Below are positions 1 through 5,327 of a stretch of DNA of 5,327 bases, in pieces. Both the position numbers and the translations under genes were made by a program. Origin of the DNA: SVFI01 sp045588655 (GTDB taxonomy: Bacteria; Bacillota; Clostridia; Lachnospirales; Lachnospiraceae); NCBI GenBank assembly GCA_045588655.1, contig JAZNEP010000054.1, positions 1 to 5,327 on the forward strand, written 5' to 3'. The first letter of the stretch is position 1. The number at the start of each line of letters is the position of its first letter. Under the pieces are notes generated by a model, which worked only from the letters and a program-made list of their open reading frames with translations, had not been told where the DNA came from and searched no databases.

Positions 1-821
1 ACAGCCATATCTCCAAAGGAAGCCATCTGACCGTTCATAATAATCTGAGAAATACTCATTAAAAGCGAACCGAGGGAAGCAGGAACACCGATAACCAAAA
101 TGCTACTGCACACCTTGTTTCGAAGCATGAAATCTCTAGGATGAATACTAAGGATAGATTTTCCTTGCAAAAAGTACAAAATATAATAGCAGGCACCAAA
201 TATATTACCTATGGCGGTAGCAACAGCAGCTCCAGTAATTCCCCAGCCAAATCCAAGAATCATGATTGGGTCCAGGATAATATTCAGTAAATTACCCAGC
301 AATTGTCCCATCATCGCTTTTCCTGCCTGACCTTCTGCGCGGATAACATTTGAATAGCAATTCGCAATCAGAACAAAGGGACCACTGAAGGTTACAATAG
401 TAAGATAGGATTTTGCAAAGTCGTAGGTATCAGCACTGGTTCCCATTACTACCAGGATTTTTTCCATAAAGATTAAAAACATAGCCGACATTGTAATGCC
501 GACAATAACACAACTCCACATACAGAACGCACTGGCCTTTTTTGCATAATCTGCCTTGCCTTCGCCAAGTGCTCTGGAAATCACCGAAGTTCCGCCAATG
601 CCAAAAATCGTGCCCACAGACATGAAAATTAAAAATACAGGGGTTGCCATAGAAACCGCAGCTACTTGATAGGCATCATGGGTTAGGCCTATAAAGAATG
701 TATCAGCCAGATTGTAAATCAATACCATAAGCATAGCAACCATTGCCGGTACCGCATTTTTCAAAACCGCTTTAGGCACTGGTGCACTACGAAATACTTC
801 CAATTCTTTTGTCATTTCCAT
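1..821 (-). CDS. MATE-family multidrug/metabolite efflux transporter, N-terminal 273 codons (C-terminus beyond the left edge)
   Basis: This is an integral inner-membrane antiporter of the MATE family, which exports cationic drugs or metabolites using a Na+ or H+ gradient. The visible part is about 60% of the usual roughly 450 residues and consists of repeated hydrophobic segments. It carries two family-typical stretches: YNLADTFFIG at residues 36-45 followed by GGTSVISRALGEGK at about 76-89, and further on an RAEGQAGKAMM...NIILDPIMILGFGWGITGAAVATA block. The start ATG at 821 is chosen because AAGGAGA (828-834) sits 6 bases upstream; a second in-frame ATG lies two codons later. It is co-directional with marR, 92 bases downstream of it, and paired operator-like palindromes sit in the gap. 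The substrate cannot be told from sequence. The family call is secure (seen motifs); efflux under MarR control is inferred from context. Confidence 0.95.
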   Translation of the reverse strand, partial: MEMTKELEVFRSAPVPKAVLKNAVPAMVAMLMVLIYNLADTFFIGLTHDAYQVAAVSMATPVFLIFMSVGTIFGIGGTSVISRALGEGKADYAKKASAFCMWSCVIVGITMSAMFLIFMEKILVVMGTSADTYDFAKSYLTIVTFSGPFVLIANCYSNVIRAEGQAGKAMMGQLLGNLLNIILDPIMILGFGWGITGAAVATAIGNIFGACYYILYFLQGKSILSIHPRDFMLRNKVCSSILVIGVPASLGSLLMSISQIIMNGQMASFGDMA

Positions 822-841
822 AAAGATTCTCCTTTTCAACC

Positions 842-867
842 ATAGCACACTATTGATAGCATGCTAT
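842..867. promoter_or_regulatory. Tandem MarR-type operator pair upstream of the MATE gene
   Basis: Two 12-bp palindromic sites lie side by side: ATAGCACACTAT (842-853, 10/12 to consensus) and ATAGCATGCTAT (856-867, a perfect palindrome). Their starts are 14 bp apart. The same arrangement recurs over the marR promoter at 1360-1385. They sit just upstream of the MATE ribosome binding site, where bound repressor could block an internal promoter or elongation. A possible internal minus-strand promoter exists (TTAACA at 878-883, 19-base spacer, TATCAA at 853-858), but it is weak. Assignment to the adjacent MarR is inferred from symmetry and position. Confidence 0.7.
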
Positions 868-883
868 TAAAATATGTTGTTAA

Positions 884-906
884 TATGCCCGCTTTTAGCG
901 AGCATA
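884..906 (-). other. Hairpin just downstream of marR (possible attenuator or mRNA-stability element)
   Basis: Read on the minus strand, TATGCTCGC, a 5-base loop TAAAA and GCGGGCATA form a 9-bp stem with one G-T wobble. It starts 8 bases past the marR stop codon. No run of T follows on either strand, so it does not look like a strong intrinsic terminator. It may partly separate marR from MATE expression or protect the marR mRNA 3' end. The structure is seen; the function is inferred. Confidence 0.45.
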
Positions 907-913
907 CTTTCAT

Positions 914-1330
914 TTATCTACATACTTTCTGTAGTAAATTGCAAAATTGTTTTTTTTCTGAGTCTGTTAGTTCGGACAACAACTGTGCTTCCGTGTTCTT
1001 GATATGAGAGTGTGCATTTTTGCAACATTCTAATCCGGCTGCCGTGATAGCTACTCTTTTTACTCTGCGGTCATTCGCGTCAGCAAAACTTTCCACATAA
1101 CCTTTTTGTTCCAAACGGACCACGATTCCGGCTGCCGTTGATTGCGCTACGTGTAGTAAAGATTCCAGTTCTTTCAATGGTAATTGCCGTTCGGGAATGG
1201 TTTCCAGTTCCATCAGGACACGCATTTGTGTAAGTGTCAAATTCTGAGAAGCTAATACATTATTTGCTTGTTTCTCCAATTCATCGTGGATCTGCTTGAT
1301 GAGCTTTCCACATTCATAATTTTGCTCCAT
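914..1330 (-). CDS. MarR-family winged helix-turn-helix transcriptional regulator
   Basis: A cytoplasmic dimeric DNA-binding repressor of the MarR family, usually released from its operators by small phenolic, drug-like or oxidising ligands. At 138 residues it has normal family length. The winged HTH spans about residues 31-100: LTLTQMRVLMELE leads into PLKELESLLHVAQSTAAGIVVRLE, which contains the recognition helix at about 62-75, and the wing is DANDRRVKRVAIT (84-96), with the D.R.VK.. pattern diagnostic of the family. Helices before and after (about 5-28 and 105-137) form the dimerisation part. The start ATG at 1330 is supported by GGAAGGTGAG just upstream. It is the first gene of a presumed marR-MATE unit and has its own strong promoter overlapped by palindromic sites, consistent with autorepression. 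Two Cys lie close together in the C-terminal half (102-103); whether they sense oxidation cannot be judged. The ligand is unknown. Confidence 0.93.
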   Translation of the reverse strand: MEQNYECGKLIKQIHDELEKQANNVLASQNLTLTQMRVLMELETIPERQLPLKELESLLHVAQSTAAGIVVRLEQKGYVESFADANDRRVKRVAITAAGLECCKNAHSHIKNTEAQLLSELTDSEKKQFCNLLQKVCR

Positions 1331-1356
1331 TTATCTCACCTTCCAAGAATATAAAA

Positions 1357-1385
1357 ACAATAGCATGCTTTTGATTGCATGTCAA
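1357..1385 (-). promoter_or_regulatory. Sigma-A-type promoter of the marR-MATE unit
   Basis: On the minus strand, a perfect -35 TTGACA (1380-1385) is followed by a 17-base spacer and a -10 TATTGT (1357-1362, 5/6 to TATAAT). Transcription would begin near 1350, giving a short leader of about 20 bases before the marR ATG at 1330. The palindromic operator sites cover both promoter boxes. Confidence 0.8.
1360..1385. promoter_or_regulatory. Operator pair overlapping the marR promoter
   Basis: ATAGCATGCTTT (1360-1371, 11/12 to the ATAGCATGCTAT consensus) overlaps the -10 box. ATTGCATGTCAA (1374-1385, 8/12) overlaps the -35 box. The starts are 14 bp apart, the same step as the pair at 842-867. This placement would let a bound regulator exclude RNA polymerase, as in classical MarR autorepression. 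The binding protein is inferred to be the adjacent MarR. Confidence 0.7.
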
Positions 1386-1460
1386 TGAAAATTTTGTTTG
1401 ATTTAAGATACAAGAATTGTTTTTTGTGGGTGGAGTTAGTGTTTGGATTAGATCATGATT

Positions 1461-1491
1461 ACCTCAGTGTACATACTCCACTGAGGTTTTT
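1461..1491 (+). terminator. Orphan Rho-independent terminator, plus direction
   Basis: A perfect 9-bp stem, ACCTCAGTG (1461-1469) with CACTGAGGT (1479-1487), encloses a 9-base loop and runs into five T (1487-1491). The T run is only on the plus strand. No plus-strand gene precedes it in the window, because everything to its left is on the minus strand. It may be a leftover of a lost gene, the end of a small unseen transcript, or a block against antisense transcription into this region. Confidence 0.65.
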
Positions 1492-1542
1492 CTGTACCCT
1501 AAAAGCGTTACGGGGAACCGTATCATAAATAGTCCACTGAGG
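1477..1542 (+). repeat. 10-base direct repeat TCCACTGAGG (1477-1486 and 1533-1542)
   Basis: TCCACTGAGG occurs in the 3' arm of the terminator at 1461-1491 and again 56 bases downstream. The second copy could also pair with the 5' arm CCTCAGTG (1462-1469), so in RNA the two copies would compete for the same partner. The second copy lies just before the -35 box of the next promoter and has no T run after it. It could be a chance repeat, a decayed duplicate of the terminator, or an alternative-pairing element. Confidence 0.45.
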
Positions 1543-1544
1543 AA

Positions 1545-1572
1545 TTGATTTTTAAGGGAAATGCTGTATAAT
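1545..1572 (+). promoter_or_regulatory. Sigma-A-type promoter for the truncated phosphotransferase gene
   Basis: A -35 TTGATT (1545-1550), a 16-base spacer and a perfect -10 TATAAT (1567-1572) lie 40 bases upstream of the ATG at 1613. A strong ribosome binding site, GGAGG (1601-1605), is correctly spaced 7 bases before that ATG. The promoter therefore looks intact although the gene it drives is not. Confidence 0.75.
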
Positions 1573-1612
1573 GAGCAAATGTGAAATTTAAAGTTGTATT
1601 GGAGGTTACAAA

Positions 1613-1879
1613 ATGGCTATTACCAAAAACAGACAATCCGAGGAAACGATTTCCAGCATGGCAAAAATGGCATTCCCGGATAAACAGATAGCAGAAATAA
1701 AAGAACTGACAGAGGGAATGTGTAATGTGACATATGATATTACGTTTGAAGATGGTAGTGAAAGCATACTGAAAATCGCAGCGAAAGATAGAAGAGGGAA
1801 TACCTCGAATGAAGTCAATTTGATGCGGGCAGAACTGGTATATGGGATGGATATTTCCAGGTTATTCAGAAGTCAATGA
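1613..1879 (+). pseudogene. Truncated APH/choline-kinase-like phosphotransferase (N-terminal lobe fragment)
   Basis: An 88-codon frame with a good promoter and ribosome binding site. Residues 1 to about 75 look like the N-terminal ATP-binding lobe of the aminoglycoside-phosphotransferase (APH) superfamily: a nucleotide-binding strand-turn-strand ELTEGMCNVTYDITFEDGSE (31-50), the strand with the putative ATP-contacting lysine SILKIAAK (Lys54), and a helix NEVNLMRAE (66-74) whose Glu67 could pair with that lysine. Family members are roughly 250-350 residues and carry a catalytic HxD...N and a DxD/E motif in the C-terminal lobe; none of that is present here. From about residue 75 the sequence (LVYGMDISRLFRSQ) no longer looks like the family. 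An internal deletion or a recombination junction near 1835 is the simplest reading. It cannot be an active kinase; whether the small product is still made is unknown. The natural substrate of the ancestor cannot be named. Confidence 0.72.
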
Positions 1880-2001
1880 GAATCTCCCGGAAAAAAACGA
1901 CTCTTCATAGAAAATTAAAAGAACATTTGCTTTCAGGAAAAAAGTTTGGAATTGCAAAAGGGCATTTGGTTTTTGATAGGGTATATTTAGCAGCAAAATA
2001 A
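1876..2001 (+). CDS. Small 41-codon reading frame overlapping the end of the phosphotransferase remnant (doubtful)
   Basis: An ATG at 1876 overlaps the TGA stop of the upstream fragment (ATGA), and the frame runs 41 codons to a TAA at 1999-2001. The product is basic: it begins MRISRKKTTLHRKLKEHLL and ends GHLVFDRVYLAAK. I do not recognise it. No ribosome binding site precedes it, so it could be expressed only by coupling to the upstream frame. It may be the residual C-terminal end of a deleted gene rather than a real small protein. The rest of the stretch from 2002 to the terminator at 2044 holds nothing I can assign. Confidence 0.2.
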   Translation: MRISRKKTTLHRKLKEHLLSGKKFGIAKGHLVFDRVYLAAK

Positions 2002-2043
2002 GAAAAATTTTAGTTTTATGGAGCACACCACAGTTCCAGTCCC

Positions 2044-2087
2044 CCTCTCATGCACTGTAAAAAGGTCTGCATGAGAGGTTTTTTTTT
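2044..2087 (+). terminator. Strong Rho-independent terminator after the phosphotransferase remnant
   Basis: A perfect 11-bp stem, CCTCTCATGCA (2044-2054) with TGCATGAGAGG (2068-2078), has a 13-base loop and is followed by nine T (2079-2087). It ends plus-strand transcription from the promoter at 1545-1572. Its T run overlaps the stop codon of the convergent AraC gene (2086-2088). On the minus strand no T run follows the stem, so it is clearly optimised for the plus direction, though the same hairpin would also form at the end of the AraC mRNA. Confidence 0.88.
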
Positions 2088-2922
2088 ATGTATTGAGTTG
2101 ATATTTTTTTGGTGAGATTCCGGTATGCTTCGTAAAGGTGCGGGAAAAATTTGAATAGTTCTCAAAGCCTGATAAGTAACAGGCATCCAGAGGTGCATTC
2201 CCTTCCCGGAGCAGCTTTTGTGCCAGATTAACACGCTTGGCAATTATAAATTGTTGGATGGAACAACCGGTAGCTTTTTTAAAACAACGGGTCAAGTAAT
2301 CAGCATTGTGGTGCAATTCATCTGCCAAGTGTTTTATGAGGAATTTTTCTCTATAATGGGATTCAATGTAGGAGAATATTTTTGTAACAATAGGGCTATA
2401 GGTATTGATGTGATTTTTCGGACTTTGATCTGGTGTTTGGAGATTTAGCATAACTAAAATTTCTGTGAGCAGAGCTTTTTTTAGCACATCATTTCCGAAA
2501 AAGGAATCTGTAAAACAATTTTCTAAACGTTTTGTGTACTGTAGTAAAGTAGTTAATTCGTTAGTATCAAGATGTAAAATACGAAAAGGTACTCTTTGAT
2601 TGTAAAAGCATTCTGCAAGATTTGTGTGTGGGCTGTTTAGTTCTATTAGTTCAGTTTCAGAAAAATTAATCAGAACCCGTTCATAATCTTGTTCATTTTG
2701 AGGTAAAGCTCTATGAAAGGTATATGGAGGACAACAAATAATATCCCCTCTGATAAGGGAGGTGCAATGTTGTTCTACATAAAATGAAGTGGTTCCTCCA
2801 AGGAAAATTAAAATTTCATAACCGTCATGGCAGTGAAAAGGTGTGTTCGTATTGGCTATTAAACCTCCACAAAAATGTTTACAGGAAAGCTCATTATCCA
2901 GTTTTGAAAAAAAGTTATTCAT
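2086..2922 (-). CDS. AraC-family transcriptional regulator with N-terminal cupin sensor domain
   Basis: A 278-residue cytoplasmic regulator of usual AraC-family length. Residues about 15-95 form a cupin sugar-sensing domain: PFHCHDGYEILIFLGG (28-43), with His30, His32 and Glu36 in the cupin motif-1 pattern, and GDIICCPPYTFHRA (59-72), with His70 in motif 2. The C-terminal AraC DNA-binding domain covers about 180-276. Its first HTH is FLIKHLADELHHNADYLTRCF (about 194-214); the second is LDACYLSGFENYSNFSRTF (about 245-263), followed by the family signature KHTGISPKKY (265-274). The start ATG at 2922 has AAGGAG (2928-2933) 5 bases upstream. It is divergent from the GH115 gene with about 120 bases between starts, the classic layout for a local activator responding to xylan or glucuronic-acid-containing oligosaccharides. 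The inducer is inferred from the neighbour, not from the protein itself. Confidence 0.93.
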   Translation of the reverse strand: MNNFFSKLDNELSCKHFCGGLIANTNTPFHCHDGYEILIFLGGTTSFYVEQHCTSLIRGDIICCPPYTFHRALPQNEQDYERVLINFSETELIELNSPHTNLAECFYNQRVPFRILHLDTNELTTLLQYTKRLENCFTDSFFGNDVLKKALLTEILVMLNLQTPDQSPKNHINTYSPIVTKIFSYIESHYREKFLIKHLADELHHNADYLTRCFKKATGCSIQQFIIAKRVNLAQKLLREGNAPLDACYLSGFENYSNFSRTFTKHTGISPKKYQLNT

Positions 2923-3045
2923 AAATACTCCTTGGTCGTATAATGCAATAAAAACGTCGACATATATGTATTTTTTGCATTTTGAGATATGTTATGATTA
3001 TATTATAAAAAAATAGTTATGACAAGGAGGACGCTAATAATTCAA
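2923..3045. promoter_or_regulatory. Divergent control region between the AraC and GH115 genes
   Basis: An AT-rich 123-base region between divergent starts. On the plus strand a weak promoter is possible: TTGAGA (2982-2987), a 16-base spacer and TATAAA (3004-3009). I see no convincing -35/-10 pair for the AraC gene. Candidate regulatory elements are the 10-bp palindrome ACATATATGT (2960-2969), an inverted TGCAA (2944-2948) / TTGCA (2975-2979), and a direct repeat GTTATGA (2991-2997, 3016-3022). The weak -35 for the enzyme gene fits an activator-dependent promoter. Which element the AraC protein binds cannot be decided from this sequence. Confidence 0.45.
3024..3030 (+). promoter_or_regulatory. 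Ribosome binding site of the GH115 gene, unusually far from the ATG
   Basis: AAGGAGG is a near-perfect Shine-Dalgarno, but 15 bases separate it from the first in-frame ATG (3046). In the gap lie in-frame ATA (3037-3039) and ATT (3040-3042) codons at 6 and 9 bases, with no stop between. Either translation starts at the ATG despite the long spacing, or a rare AUU/AUA codon is the start, adding 2-3 residues to the N-terminus. Confidence 0.6.
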
Positions 3046-5327
3046 ATGATTTTTGATAAAGAAATTTGTTTTTTTGAGGAGGAGAATGCCTATCCCGGGG
3101 TAAAACGTGTAGCGGAAAATGTAAAAAGGGATATTGAGCTGATCATAGGACATCGGCCAAGAAATATAAATAGAACAATGGCTACTGAAAGATGTGTGAT
3201 TTATGGTACAGTTGGAAAAAGTAATATTTTACAGGAACTGGAACAGAAGGGAAAGCTTGATTTAACTCCAATATGCGGGAAAAGAGAAGTATATTTATTC
3301 CAACTGATTTCTAACCCTACACCGGAAATTGATTGCGCCTTAGTAATTGCCGGAAGTGATAAGAGAGGTACTATTTACGGACTGTATCATTTGTCGGAAG
3401 TATTGGGAGTATCTCCACTTGTAAATTGGAATCATGTATGGCCGGAAAAGAAAGCTCAAATTGTGTTGAGTGATAACTGCAATATGATTTCCAAGGAGCC
3501 ATCTGTTAAGTATAGAGGATTTTTTATAAATGATGAATGGCCTGCGTTTGGTACTTGGGCAACGGAGCATTTTGGCGGTATTAATGCCAAATGCTACGAA
3601 GCTGTGTTTGAATTGTTGCTGAGATTAAAAGGAAATTATTTGTGGCCGGCAATGTGGAATTCTAATTTTAATTTGGATGGTCCCGGTTTGGAAAGTGCTA
3701 AACTGGCAGATGAATTGGGAGTTGTTATGAGTACATCTCATCATGAACCATGTATGCGTGCGGGAGCAGAATACGGATTGTTTCGCGGACCTGATTCCAA
3801 GTATGGAGATGCATGGTCTTTCTTAACAAATCCGGAGGGAATTACGGAGTTTTGGCGAGATGGATTGCTTCGTAACCGGCAATTTGAAAATGTTATAACA
3901 ATGGGAATGAGAGGCGAAAACGATACTGCAATTTTAGGAGCTGATTGTACCTTAAAAGACAATATTGATTTGCTTCGACAAGTACTAAAAGTACAGAATC
4001 AATTAATTCGTGAAACGATAAATGAAGATTTGTCAAAAGTGCCACGACAAATTGTATTATTTACAGAGGTGGAAGAATTTTTTTATGGAAATCAAGACAC
4101 ACCGGGACTTATAGGTGATCCGGAGTTAGATGGAGTAACCTTGATGTTGAGTGATAATAATCAGGGTTCAACCAGAACCTTGCCTTCTGAAAAAATGAGA
4201 AATCATCCGGGGGGATATGGTATGTATTATCATATGGATATGCATGGAGGACCTCATGCATTTGAATGGATTGGCTCCACTTATTTGCCGAAGCTTTGGG
4301 AACAAATGACAGCAGCGTATGAATATGGAGTAAGGGATATATGGGTAACAAATGTAGGGGATATTGGAACCCAAGAATATGGATTATCCTTTTTTCTGGA
4401 TTTAGCTTATGATATGGAAAAATGGGGCGGAACAGACGCTGCAATTACGAAACAGTATACAAAGGAATGGCTATCTAAGCAATTTAGAGGTGCTTTTACA
4501 GAAGAGCAGTTAGAAGAACTGGAAAAGGCACTTTGGGAGTATAACCGACTTTTAGCAAGACGTAAACATGAAACAATGAATGCTGACGTATATCATCCGG
4601 TGCATTTTGGTGAGGCACAGGAGGTATTGGAATGTTCAGAAGAGATTATACGTATTTGCGAGAAGTATAAAAATATTTGTCCGAAGCATAAATGGGGAGC
4701 ATATATTTCGCTATTGTATTATCCGGCATGCGGCACTGCGAATCTGATGAGAATGTGGATTCTGGCAGGACGTAATAAATTGTATGCATCACAAAACCGG
4801 ATTGAAGCCAATGATTTAGCGGATGAACTAACCACGTGTTTATCTTTTGATAAGCAATTGGTTGAGGAATATCATTCTATTGAAAATGGTTGGTTTGAGG
4901 GTTTTGGTTTGTCAGAGCATATTGGATTTACTACATGGAATTGTGAAAATAATAAATATCCTCAGCGTATTTATGTTTATCCTGTGAATCAGCCGAGAAT
5001 GATTGTAGCAAGAACAGAAGATGAAAACTACCTTACGGGTGGTTTCTGGAGTGAAAAGCCACAAGTATGGAAGGATGCATTACGGCCGGATGTGAATAAA
5101 ATTAGATTTGAGATTGCTTGCGGAAGTCAAATCCCGGTTTCTTATGAAATCAAAACGGAGTGCCCATGGTTACACTTCTCATCCATGAAAGGGGATGTGG
5201 AGAAAACGGAGAAATTAGAGGTGTTTATTGATAAGCAGAAACTAAAAGGGCGAGAAAAGGGATGTTTTTCTATCAGCAATGGAGAACATGGGACAACCAC
5301 TGTTTTTGTAGAGGCAGAACCGGAAAA
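3046..5327 (+). CDS. GH115 xylan alpha-1,2-glucuronidase, 760 codons visible (C-terminus beyond the right edge)
   Basis: Glycoside hydrolase family 115 enzymes remove alpha-1,2-linked (4-O-methyl)glucuronic acid side chains from glucuronoxylan and its oligosaccharides. The frame is open through to the edge. Residues 1 to about 150 form the N-terminal alpha/beta domain. The catalytic barrel begins at about 152 (EPSVKYRGFFINDEW, 151-165) and continues through LKGNYLWPAMWNSNF, STSHHEP (229-235), MGMRGENDTA (286-295), FTEVEEFF (339-346), LSDNNQGSTR (368-377), HPGGYGMYYHMDMHGGP (387-403) and WVTNVGDIG (433-441). These are densely conserved blocks rich in Asp, Glu, His and Trp, as expected of the active-site cleft. 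A helical region follows (about 445-620), then the start of the C-terminal beta-sandwich. I did not assign individual catalytic residues. No signal peptide is present (it starts MIFDKEICFFEEENAYPG), so the enzyme is probably cytoplasmic and acts on imported oligosaccharides. It is divergent from the AraC gene, its likely regulator. A downstream transporter or xylosidase may follow outside the window. Confidence 0.94.
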   Translation, partial: MIFDKEICFFEEENAYPGVKRVAENVKRDIELIIGHRPRNINRTMATERCVIYGTVGKSNILQELEQKGKLDLTPICGKREVYLFQLISNPTPEIDCALVIAGSDKRGTIYGLYHLSEVLGVSPLVNWNHVWPEKKAQIVLSDNCNMISKEPSVKYRGFFINDEWPAFGTWATEHFGGINAKCYEAVFELLLRLKGNYLWPAMWNSNFNLDGPGLESAKLADELGVVMSTSHHEPCMRAGAEYGLFRGPDSKYGDAWSFLTNPEGITEFWRDGLLRNRQFENVITMGMRGENDTAILGADCTLKDNIDLLRQVLKVQNQLIRETINEDLSKVPRQIVLFTEVEEFFYGNQDTPGLIGDPELDGVTLMLSDNNQGSTRTLPSEKMRNHPGGYGMYYHMDMHGGPHAFEWIGSTYLPKLWEQMTAAYEYGVRDIWVTNVGDIGTQEYGLSFFLDLAYDMEKWGGTDAAITKQYTKEWLSKQFRGAFTEEQLEELEKALWEYNRLLARRKHETMNADVYHPVHFGEAQEVLECSEEIIRICEKYKNICPKHKWGAYISLLYYPACGTANLMRMWILAGRNKLYASQNRIEANDLADELTTCLSFDKQLVEEYHSIENGWFEGFGLSEHIGFTTWNCENNKYPQRIYVYPVNQPRMIVARTEDENYLTGGFWSEKPQVWKDALRPDVNKIRFEIACGSQIPVSYEIKTECPWLHFSSMKGDVEKTEKLEVFIDKQKLKGREKGCFSISNGEHGTTTVFVEAEPE

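Noticed and set aside
1340..1491. A small RNA ending at the orphan terminator
   Set aside because: I could not find a convincing plus-strand -35/-10 pair upstream of 1461, so it is kept only as a possibility under the orphan-terminator finding and not listed as an RNA gene.
1606..1818. Minus-strand 70-codon hydrophobic frame opposite the phosphotransferase fragment
   Set aside because: The opposite strand has a promoter, ribosome binding site and recognisable kinase-lobe motifs; the hydrophobic look is the usual product of antisense reading.
1880..2043. Transposon or attachment-site scar explaining the kinase truncation
   Set aside because: I saw no terminal inverted repeats, target-site duplication or transposase remnant around 1835-2043.
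2016..2243. Minus-strand 75-codon frame spanning the terminator and the 3' end of the AraC gene
   Set aside because: It runs through the terminator hairpin in a different frame from AraC and matches nothing recognisable.
2218..2448. Plus-strand 76-codon frame inside the AraC gene
   Set aside because: It lies wholly antisense to the AraC DNA-binding domain, whose motifs are unmistakable, and has no ribosome binding site or known motif.
4109..4444. Minus-strand open frame of 111 codons inside the GH115 gene
   Set aside because: It is antisense to strongly conserved GH115 catalytic blocks, has no recognisable domain, and its composition is that expected of a shadow frame.

Overview
The window looks like chromosomal DNA of a low-GC Firmicute, most likely a gut Lachnospiraceae/Clostridia member. 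The basis is AT-rich intergenic DNA, strong AGGAGG-type ribosome binding sites, TTGACA/TATAAT-type promoters, a clostridial-style MATE transporter next to a MarR regulator, and a glycoside hydrolase family 115 (GH115) enzyme beside an AraC regulator. The genus cannot be fixed from this sequence alone.

Left part (1-1385, minus strand): a marR-MATE drug/metabolite efflux unit. The marR gene (914-1330) is read first and is followed 92 bases later by a MATE-family transporter that runs off the left edge. A clear sigma-A promoter lies in front of marR. Copies of a palindrome with consensus ATAGCATGCTAT occur as pairs with an identical 14-bp step, one pair over the marR promoter and one pair in the marR-MATE gap. 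This suggests that MarR represses both itself and the transporter.

Middle part (1386-2087): a decayed segment. It holds an orphan plus-strand terminator (1461-1491), then a consensus promoter and ribosome binding site driving an 88-codon fragment that matches only the N-terminal ATP-binding lobe of an APH/choline-kinase-like phosphotransferase. A 41-codon unidentified reading frame overlaps its stop, and a strong intrinsic terminator follows (2044-2087). The regulatory flanks look intact, while most of the kinase coding sequence is missing.

Right part (2086-5327): a carbohydrate-use locus. A minus-strand AraC-family regulator (cupin sensor plus double helix-turn-helix) is divergent from a plus-strand gene for a GH115 xylan alpha-1,2-glucuronidase, which runs off the right edge. 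The enzyme shows no signal peptide, so it probably acts in the cytoplasm on imported (methyl)glucuronic-acid-decorated xylo-oligosaccharides, with the AraC protein as the likely local regulator.

I see no RNA gene, CRISPR array, insertion sequence or convincing unknown system. The most interesting signals are the paired MarR operators, the gutted phosphotransferase gene between intact control signals, and the unusually long spacing between ribosome binding site and ATG in the GH115 gene.
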